Below are positions 52,432-57,793 of a stretch of 57,793 bases of DNA, piece by piece. The stretch lies in assembly GCA_934130215.1 (NCBI GenBank), contig CAKOXR010000001.1:1-57793 (forward strand), given 5' to 3'. A program made the position numbers and the translations under genes. Every line of letters begins with the position of its first letter. Position 1 is the first letter of the stretch. The notes under the pieces were generated by a model. That model was given only the letters and a program-made list of their open reading frames with translations. It made no database searches and was not told where the DNA came from. The stretch is from an uncultured Bacilli bacterium (GTDB lineage: Bacteria > Bacillota_I > Bacilli_A > RF39 > UBA660).

Positions 52432-52873
52432 ATTATATATAAAAACTAATATAAGTAGTAATAAATTATTAGATATAGTACTAAAAGAAAATAATATAAA
52501 AAATTATAAAATTTATTATAATAAATATGGTAAACCATATTTAAATTTAGATAAATATTTTAATATTAGTAATACTGATAATATAACAGTATGTGTTTTT
52601 TCTGATAAAGAAATTGGTGTTGATATTGAAAAACTAAAATATAACGAATTAGTTATGAAAAGAATGTTTAATAAAAAAGAAATTGATTTAGTAAATAAAT
52701 CTTTAAATAAAAAAGAAATTTTTACTATTATATGGACTATTAAAGAAAGTTATTCTAAATTATTAGGACTAGGTTTAAATTATAAATTTAAAAATATAGA
52801 TAGTTTTAATTTAAAAAATAAAATTAGTATAAAAAAATATCAAAATTATATTGTTACTATTATTGAGGAGTGA
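52424..52873 (+). CDS. 4'-phosphopantetheinyl transferase, Sfp-like
   Basis: This 149-aa enzyme moves phosphopantetheine from CoA to the carrier protein. The magnesium and substrate motifs are VCVFSDKEIGVDIEKLK (GVDIE) and WTIKESYSKLLGLGL (WxxKES/A-x2-K). It is shorter than Sfp (~225 aa), which has two similar halves, but longer than AcpS; the N-terminal half is reduced. It overlaps the carrier gene by 8 bp. The ribosome-binding site is poor, as suits coupling. Confidence 0.82.
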   Translation: MYKLYIKTNISSNKLLDIVLKENNIKNYKIYYNKYGKPYLNLDKYFNISNTDNITVCVFSDKEIGVDIEKLKYNELVMKRMFNKKEIDLVNKSLNKKEIFTIIWTIKESYSKLLGLGLNYKFKNIDSFNLKNKISIKKYQNYIVTIIEE

Positions 52874-52880
52874 AGTTGAA

Positions 52881-53687
52881 ATGAATATTATGTATTGTGG
52901 TGATAAGAATACTATAGATGGTCTTATTATTTCTTTATTATCAATTGTAAAACATGTTAAAAAAGAATTACGGATTTATATATTAACTATGAAATTTAAT
53001 AATCATGAAGCATTAAGTAATAAAGAAAAAGATATTCTTGAAAATATTATTAAAAGTGTAAATAAAAATAGTTTTGTAAAATTAATAGATTGTAAAAAGG
53101 AATATGAATCATTAATTCCTGTTGCAAATATAGATACAAGATTTACACCATATTGTATGCTAAGATTATATGCTGATTTATTAGATTTACCAAATAAAAT
53201 TTTATATTTAGATTATGATGTTGTTTGTAATAACAATTTTGAAGATTTATATAATATAGATAATTCTAACTATGAAATTGTTGGTGTTTTAGATTATTAT
53301 GGAAGTCATTTTTTTAAGAAAAAATTTTATGAAAAAGATTATATAAATTCTGGTGTTTTATTATTAAATATGGATTTAATTAAAAAAAGTAATTTATTTT
53401 TAAAAGCAAGAAAAATGTGTCATAACATTAAAATGTTAATGCCAGATCAAACAGCTTTAAATAAAATTTGTAAAAAGAAGATGGTTGTTGATTCAAAATA
53501 TAATGAACAACATATGATGAAAGATGATACTGTTTTTAGACATTTTACAACAACATTTAAGTTTTTTCCAAGATTTAAAACTCAAACTATTAAACCATGG
53601 CATATTGATAATTTACATAATATTTTAAATACTTATTGTTTTGATGATATATTAGAACAATACTTAAAAATAAAGGAGAATTTATGA
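52881..53687 (+). CDS. GT8-family glycosyltransferase (first of two)
   Basis: This 268-aa enzyme of the GT8 fold transfers a sugar (typically Glc or Gal from UDP-sugar). Signs are NIMYCGDKNTIDGLIISLLS at the start, the metal DxD in ILYLDYDVV, YINSGVLLLNMD, PDQTALN and the C-terminal KPWHID. No membrane segment is seen. ATG 52881 follows GAGGAG at a slightly long 10-base spacing. Its stop overlaps the next GT8 gene by ATGA. Confidence 0.88.
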   Translation: MNIMYCGDKNTIDGLIISLLSIVKHVKKELRIYILTMKFNNHEALSNKEKDILENIIKSVNKNSFVKLIDCKKEYESLIPVANIDTRFTPYCMLRLYADLLDLPNKILYLDYDVVCNNNFEDLYNIDNSNYEIVGVLDYYGSHFFKKKFYEKDYINSGVLLLNMDLIKKSNLFLKARKMCHNIKMLMPDQTALNKICKKKMVVDSKYNEQHMMKDDTVFRHFTTTFKFFPRFKTQTIKPWHIDNLHNILNTYCFDDILEQYLKIKENL

Positions 53688-54628
53688 TACCAATTTTTTT
53701 TGCAGTTGATGATAATTATGCAGCATTTTTAAGTGTTGCTATTATATCTTTATTAGAAAATAGTAATAAAAATAAATTTTATAAAATACATATTATTCAT
53801 GATAATATGTCTTATGAAAATATAAATAAAATTAAAAGTTTAGAAACAAGTAATTCATCTATTAATTTTTATTCTATTAATAATAAATTAGATTTTATAA
53901 ACGATATTAAAGATAATAGATTAAGACCAGATATTTTTACATTAACAATTTATTTTAGATTATTTATACCAGAAATGTTTAAAGAATATGATAAAGCCAT
54001 ATATATAGATTCAGATATTGTTTTAAATAGTGATATTTCTGAATTATATGATATTCCTTTAGATAATAATTATATTGGAGCATGTAATGATATATCAATA
54101 GTTGGAATAAAGGAATTTGAAGATTATTTTACATATGGTGTAGGTATTAATTATAAAAATTATATAAATTCGGGTGTTTTATTATTAAATATGAAAGAAT
54201 TAAGAAATAGAAATTTATCTTTAAAATTTTTGTATTTATTTAATAAATATCATTTTGAAAATGTAGATCCTGATCAAGCATATCTTAATTTTTTGTGTAA
54301 TGGTAATATTAAATATTTAGATAATTCTTGGAATACAATGCCAAATATAAATTATAAAGATATTAAAAATCCAAAATTAATTCATTATAATTTGTTTTTT
54401 AAGCCTTGGCATTATGATAATATTATGTATGAAGATTATTTTTGGAAATATGCTAGTAAATCGATTTATTATCAAGATATATTAAATATTAAAAATAATT
54501 TTAATCAAGAATGTAAGAAAAAGGATGAAGAACATTTAAAAGATATGTTAAAAAGAGCCTCTAATATAGCAAGTAGTTCATCTAATTTTAGAACAGTTTA
54601 TGAATCAGGAGAAGAAACTAGATTATGA
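53684..54628 (+). CDS. GT8-family glycosyltransferase (second of two)
   Basis: This 314-aa paralogue of the gene before it has FFAVDDNYAAFLSVAIISLL, DxD in AIYIDSDIVLNSDISEL, INSGVLLLNMKELR, DPDQAYLNF and FFKPWHYDN. It carries ~45 extra polar residues at the C-terminus. The pair probably adds two sugars in turn to one acceptor, perhaps diacylglycerol, in view of the acyltransferases that follow. Overlaps by ATGA on both sides show one operon. Confidence 0.88.
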   Translation: MIPIFFAVDDNYAAFLSVAIISLLENSNKNKFYKIHIIHDNMSYENINKIKSLETSNSSINFYSINNKLDFINDIKDNRLRPDIFTLTIYFRLFIPEMFKEYDKAIYIDSDIVLNSDISELYDIPLDNNYIGACNDISIVGIKEFEDYFTYGVGINYKNYINSGVLLLNMKELRNRNLSLKFLYLFNKYHFENVDPDQAYLNFLCNGNIKYLDNSWNTMPNINYKDIKNPKLIHYNLFFKPWHYDNIMYEDYFWKYASKSIYYQDILNIKNNFNQECKKKDEEHLKDMLKRASNIASSSSNFRTVYESGEETRL

Positions 54629-55479
54629 TTATTGGTGGAAGTAAAAAGGAAGTAATTGAAAATATTAAAAAAAATACTATTTCTTTAGAATTAAATAAAA
54701 AAGTTGAAGTAGGAGATCCTATTTTTAGTTTAGATGAATCAAATGAAATATTAGATAAATTTTATAAAAATAAAAATAGTTTATTTTATAAATTTAAAAA
54801 GAAAAAAGCAGAAAATATTGTTTTAAATGTTAGAAAACAATTAGAGGATATAGAAATAAAAGGTTATGAAAATATTTCTTCTTTAGATTTATCAAGAGGT
54901 GCTATTGTTACAAATAATCATTTTAATCCTCTTGATAGTTATGGTATTAGAGATATTGCTTTAAAACTTAATAAAGATCTTTATATAGTAATTGAGGATA
55001 CTAATTTAAGTTTACCGGGAGTTATTGGATTTTTAATGAACAATTTAAATACTTTGCCTGTTAGTAAGAGTCCGAATTATTTGCTAAAAAAATTTAATCC
55101 TGAATTAAAAAAAGTACTTGATTTAGGTAATTTAGTTTTAATATATCCGGAAGAAGAAATGTGGTTTAATTATTCTAAACCAAGACCTTGTAAGAGGGGA
55201 GCTTATCAGTTTGCGAGTTTAAATAAAGTTCCTATTATTTCTTGTTTTACAGAAATAGTAGATCTTGGTATTCCTGATAATGATGAGTTTAATAAAGTAA
55301 AATATATTGTTCATATATTAAAGCCAATACTATATGATGAAGAAAAAAGTTTAAAACAAAATAGTATTGAAATGTCTAATAAAGATTATGAACAAAAAAA
55401 AGAAGCTTATGAAAAAGCTTATAATAAGAAATTAGATTATGATTTTGATAAAAAAGATATAATTGGATTAAGAAATTAA
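54625..55479 (+). CDS. PlsC-type 1-acylglycerol-3-phosphate acyltransferase-like
   Basis: This 284-aa protein belongs to the LPLAT/PlsC fold. The catalytic HX4D is in NNHFNPLDSYG and the block III region is VLIYPEEEMWF in place of the usual PEGTR. About 90 residues precede the domain and there is no clear membrane helix. It overlaps the GT8 gene by ATGA and so is the last gene of the acyl-activation/glycosyl operon. Acyl-ACP made by the upstream set is the likely donor. Confidence 0.8.
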   Translation: MIIGGSKKEVIENIKKNTISLELNKKVEVGDPIFSLDESNEILDKFYKNKNSLFYKFKKKKAENIVLNVRKQLEDIEIKGYENISSLDLSRGAIVTNNHFNPLDSYGIRDIALKLNKDLYIVIEDTNLSLPGVIGFLMNNLNTLPVSKSPNYLLKKFNPELKKVLDLGNLVLIYPEEEMWFNYSKPRPCKRGAYQFASLNKVPIISCFTEIVDLGIPDNDEFNKVKYIVHILKPILYDEEKSLKQNSIEMSNKDYEQKKEAYEKAYNKKLDYDFDKKDIIGLRN

Positions 55480-56198
55480 TCTTTTTTTATATATTTAATA
55501 TATGAATATGTACTATTTTTACTTAAATTAACCATACTATTATATACTTTGTCATGTAAATTTTTCATTTTTTGTTTTTTTGTTTCTAAATTATCAGGAT
55601 AAAATGGTCCATCAAAGTATATTGTTATTTTAGGTTTTTTTGAGTATTTTCTTTTTTGGTAAGTTGTAATCATTGTATAAACTGGTTTATTATTTGTTAT
55701 AGGGAAATCAAATGATGTAATTGGAAAATCTCTTATAAATGTATTATAAGGCCATACATGTGCTTCTGGATATATTATTATAGGATTTTTATTTGAGTAA
55801 TAATTTACTGCTTTTATAAAATTTTTCATTTGATGTATATTATCTGGAATAGGTAATGCACCTAAGTATGGTAATAGTTTTCCTATACCTTTTATTCCTA
55901 GGTTTGATTTAGATACTATAACTTTTGGTTTTTTAGGAAATAATGCTATATATGGTATAAAAGCATCTCCTATTGGTTGAGTATGGTTAGCATATATATA
56001 AAAGTTTTTTTCTTTTATTTTTTTATTTTTTATTTTTACTTTTAGTATTAATTTTGTATAAATAAATCCAAATATTAGAAATGGTATATATAATATTATT
56101 GGGACATGGTGAATCCATTTATAATTTTGTTTTAAGTTATAGTTTTGATTATTTGATTCTACAAAATCATCATTATAACTTTTATAATATTTTATCAT
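55476..56198 (-). CDS. Second acyltransferase of PlsC/LPLAT type
   Basis: This 240-aa protein on the minus strand has a membrane segment (residues ~32-52, VPIILYIPFLIFGFIYTKLI), a variant HX5D motif ANHTQPIGD and IIYPEAHVWPY, a fold similar to that of the 54,625 gene but with distinct motifs. Its stop overlaps the facing gene by 4 bp. A ribosome-binding site AAGAGGTG lies before the ATG at 56198. It probably works on membrane lipids too. The extra residue in the HX4D box is odd for the family and worth checking. Confidence 0.75.
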   Translation of the reverse strand: MIKYYKSYNDDFVESNNQNYNLKQNYKWIHHVPIILYIPFLIFGFIYTKLILKVKIKNKKIKEKNFYIYANHTQPIGDAFIPYIALFPKKPKVIVSKSNLGIKGIGKLLPYLGALPIPDNIHQMKNFIKAVNYYSNKNPIIIYPEAHVWPYNTFIRDFPITSFDFPITNNKPVYTMITTYQKRKYSKKPKITIYFDGPFYPDNLETKKQKMKNLHDKVYNSMVNLSKNSTYSYIKYIKKD

Positions 56199-56279
56199 TT
56201 TTACACCTCTTAAATATTATATCATATAAATATATATACTTTTTATAATATTTTTGTTAAAATTGTAGTGGTGGTAAAT

Positions 56280-56984
56280 GTGCAGAGATATTTTGTTAAA
56301 AATGTAAATAATAATATTATTTTTGAAGATGGTGATATACATCATATTAAGAATGTAATGAGAATGAAGGTTAATGATTTAATTGAAGTTGTTTATGATA
56401 AAAAGATTTATAGAGCTGTTATTGTTAATACTTCTCCTTTAGAGGTTACTGTTATAAATAGTTTGGATAATGATCATTATGATAAACCTTATGTTACTAT
56501 TATTATTCCTTTGTTGGTTGAACAAAAAATGGATTTTATTTTTCAAAAGTGTACTGAATTAGGGGTTGATGAGTTTTATATTTATGATTCTATGAGGAGT
56601 AAGATAAAACTTGATAGTGAAAAGTTTGTTAAAAAGGTAAATAGATGGTCAAAAATATGTAAAGAATCAAGTGAACAATGTCATAGGGTTGATATTCCTA
56701 AGATAAGTGGAATTTATAAATTAAAGGATTTAAAGGATTGTTCTGGTGTTAATATTATTTGTTCTACAAAAAAGGTGCAAAATTTTAAAAATGTTTTGAA
56801 AAATAATTTAAAATGTGATAAAATTAATATAGTAGTTGGTCCTGAGGGTGGATTTGATGATAGAGAAGAAGAAACACTTGTTTCTTTTAACTATTTAAAA
56901 GCAAGTTTAGGGCCTAATGTTTTAAGGTGTGAAACTGCACCTTTATGTGTACTTAGTTTTATTAATTATGAATTTATGGAGTGA
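56280..56984 (+). CDS. rsmE: 16S rRNA m3U1498 methyltransferase RsmE
   Basis: RsmE methylates U1498 of 16S rRNA with S-adenosylmethionine. The 234-aa protein has an N-terminal PUA-like part (MQRYFVKN, HHIKNVMRMKVND) and a SPOUT knot with VVGPEGGFDDREEE and the final LGPNVLRCETAPLCVLS. I prefer the GTG at 56280, which gives the usual MQRYF start, although GTG at 56268 is in frame. prmA, which often precedes rsmE, is absent. Confidence 0.93.
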   Translation: MQRYFVKNVNNNIIFEDGDIHHIKNVMRMKVNDLIEVVYDKKIYRAVIVNTSPLEVTVINSLDNDHYDKPYVTIIIPLLVEQKMDFIFQKCTELGVDEFYIYDSMRSKIKLDSEKFVKKVNRWSKICKESSEQCHRVDIPKISGIYKLKDLKDCSGVNIICSTKKVQNFKNVLKNNLKCDKINIVVGPEGGFDDREEETLVSFNYLKASLGPNVLRCETAPLCVLSFINYEFME

Positions 56985-56988
56985 ATGT

Positions 56989-57594
56989 ATGGAAAAAATT
57001 TTGATTGTTTTAGTTGTTTTATTAGTGCTTGCTTTATTAGTGCTTATTTTTGTTGTTAAACCTAAAAAGAAAAGGGGTATGGATAAGTCTTTTGTTAAAG
57101 AGAGTCCTGTTATAGATAAGCCTATTATTAAAGATGAACCTGTTATAGATAAGCCTATTATTAAAGAGGAACCTGTTATAGATTTAAGTGAATCTATTAT
57201 TGAAAGTGTTTCTGATGATGATTATAAAGAAAAGACTGAGGTTATTGAGATAATTGAATCAATGCAAGAAAAGGCAAAGGATTTAACTGAAAAGGTTGCG
57301 GATTATGAAGATGAACAAGAGGAGAATGCTATTATTAGTTATACAGAGTTATTAAATGCTGTTAAAGCTAAAAAGAGTGTTCAAGAAGAACTTAAGTTTG
57401 AGGAATATAGTGATCCTGCTCAAGTTAGTAAACCTTATAATGATGAAAAAAAGTTTCATTCTTCAGAAGCTATTTCTCCTCTTGGTAGGATTAATGGTGC
57501 TTCTGATGATAGTTATAGAAGTAATAGAAAGCCAGATAATATGGAAAATGGTGAGTTTTTAAAGTCTTTAAAGGATTTTAGAGAAAATTTATAG
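56989..57594 (+). CDS. Membrane-anchored acidic protein with Pro/Ile/Asp repeat
   Basis: I do not recognise this 201-aa protein. A single helix (residues ~4-24) and a basic stretch (KPKKKRG) put the rest in the cytoplasm. Next come 11-residue repeats with the core PVIDKPIIKDE (two full, one part), an acidic coiled segment and a polar tail. It starts 4 bp after rsmE with TGGAG upstream, so it is co-transcribed. Layout (one helix, charged low-complexity linker, cytoplasmic tail) resembles ZipA-, EzrA- or GpsB-like division scaffolds only in a general way. Confidence 0.6.
   Translation: MEKILIVLVVLLVLALLVLIFVVKPKKKRGMDKSFVKESPVIDKPIIKDEPVIDKPIIKEEPVIDLSESIIESVSDDDYKEKTEVIEIIESMQEKAKDLTEKVADYEDEQEENAIISYTELLNAVKAKKSVQEELKFEEYSDPAQVSKPYNDEKKFHSSEAISPLGRINGASDDSYRSNRKPDNMENGEFLKSLKDFRENL
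57106..57183 (+). repeat. 33-bp tandem repeat in a coding region
   Basis: Two full units (57106-57138 and 57139-57171) differ at one base, followed by 12 bases of a third. It is recent enough to be a slippage site, keeping frame (11 codons). Confidence 0.8.
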
Positions 57595-57636
57595 TTTGAT
57601 ATTATTAAATAAATTTAAAACTCACTTTAATTGTGG

Positions 57637-57672
57637 GATTAGCTGTATTAGAATAACTAATCTTCTTTTTAG
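57637..57672 (+). terminator. Hairpin with T-rich tail before the last gene
   Basis: GATTAG (57637-57642) pairs with CTAATC (57657-57662), followed by TTCTTTTT. The 14-base loop makes it a modest terminator or attenuator. Confidence 0.4.
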
Positions 57673-57699
57673 TATTTAAATAAGCGGAGGTTTAAACAT

Positions 57700-57793
57700 A
57701 TGAAATTGAGTAAAAAAATATTTATTGGTGTATTATCTATTATTTGTATGATTACTATATTAATTGGTAGTATAGCTTATTATAGGGTTATTG
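57700..57793 (+). CDS. Start of an exported protein, cut by window end
   Basis: The ATG at 57700 follows GCGGAGG at a good distance. The 31 codons seen read KLSKKIFIGVLSIICMITIL then IGSIAYYRVI: a basic start and one hydrophobic helix, as in a signal peptide or membrane anchor. The product cannot be named from so little; a sortase or a SipW-type substrate would both fit. Confidence 0.55.
   Translation, partial: MKLSKKIFIGVLSIICMITILIGSIAYYRVI

Noticed and set aside
50685..52873. Teichoic acid D-alanylation (dlt) operon
   Set aside because: The ligase and carrier resemble DltA/DltC in outline only; no dltB- or dltD-like gene is present and a PPTase and GT8 enzymes follow instead.
1..57793. 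Possible Mycoplasma/Spiroplasma code (TGA = Trp) because of extreme AT content
   Set aside because: Many well-defined genes end at TGA (2631, 45307, 49023) and conserved Trp positions use TGG, so the standard bacterial code fits.

Overview
The window comes from a very AT-rich, low-GC Firmicute that uses the standard code: TGA ends many genes (for example at 2629-2631 and 49021-49023) and Trp is TGG. Peptidoglycan genes (mraY, murF, murC, murG, murB, two SEDS polymerases, a PASTA penicillin-binding protein, ftsQ/divIB), a sigma-K homologue, a YjcZ-like mini-protein and two T-box leaders point to a Bacilli-type bacterium with a cell wall. My inference is an uncultured gut Bacilli/Erysipelotrichia/RF39-like lineage; no rRNA or tRNA is present to test this.

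Layout. 1-3,041: the C-terminal part of a PASTA transpeptidase at the window edge, then a UmuC-like DNA polymerase coupled to a YolD-like protein. 3,101-7,440: a four-gene surface-protein module with an ER-type (SipW-like) signal peptidase, two likely substrates and a membrane protein. 7,496-17,155: an M23 murein hydrolase, a PHP phosphoesterase, mraY-ftsW (minus), yvcK, a 36-codon basic ORF with its own promoter, a PASTA-polysaccharide deacetylase, a beta-lactamase-fold hydrolase and murF. 17,186-25,713: a NrtR-like regulator, a pilin-like mini-protein, the site-2 protease RseP, a CapA-SGNH fusion, an ABC exporter, a TtcA-like thiolase and sigK. 25,814-30,283: two large tandem paralogues with a type IV prepilin N-terminus, Ig-like middles and Cys-rich tails. 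30,289-34,851: T-box-proS, an amidoligase and T-box-gltX. 34,852-38,337: an FNT channel, a two-gene HipA/CtkA-like kinase module flanked by a perfect 35-bp repeat, and murC. 38,387-42,712: a cysteine desulfurase, an exported thiol-redox operon (thioredoxin-like, glutaredoxin-like, CcdA/DsbD-like) and a degenerate ClpX-like AAA protein. 42,735-47,318: a YjcZ-like protein and ftsW-murG-murB-ftsQ. 47,440-49,023: a BspA-type repeat surface protein. 49,114-56,198: radical SAM, acyl-activating enzyme, acyl carrier protein, PPTase, two GT8 glycosyltransferases and two PlsC-type acyltransferases. 56,280 to the end: rsmE, a membrane protein with a repeat, and the start of another exported protein.

How it fits together. 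Much of the window builds or decorates the cell envelope. The most unusual parts are the twin prepilin-Ig-Cys-rich proteins, which could be oxidised or reduced by the exported thiol-redox operon; the SipW-like surface module with a possible third substrate at 47,440; the repeat-flanked kinase module upstream of murC; the acyl carrier/glycosyltransferase/acyltransferase cluster; and a ClpX-like protein lacking the Walker B glutamate. Most genes sit in short co-directional runs with 1-10 bp gaps or ATGA overlaps, separated by clear intrinsic hairpin terminators.
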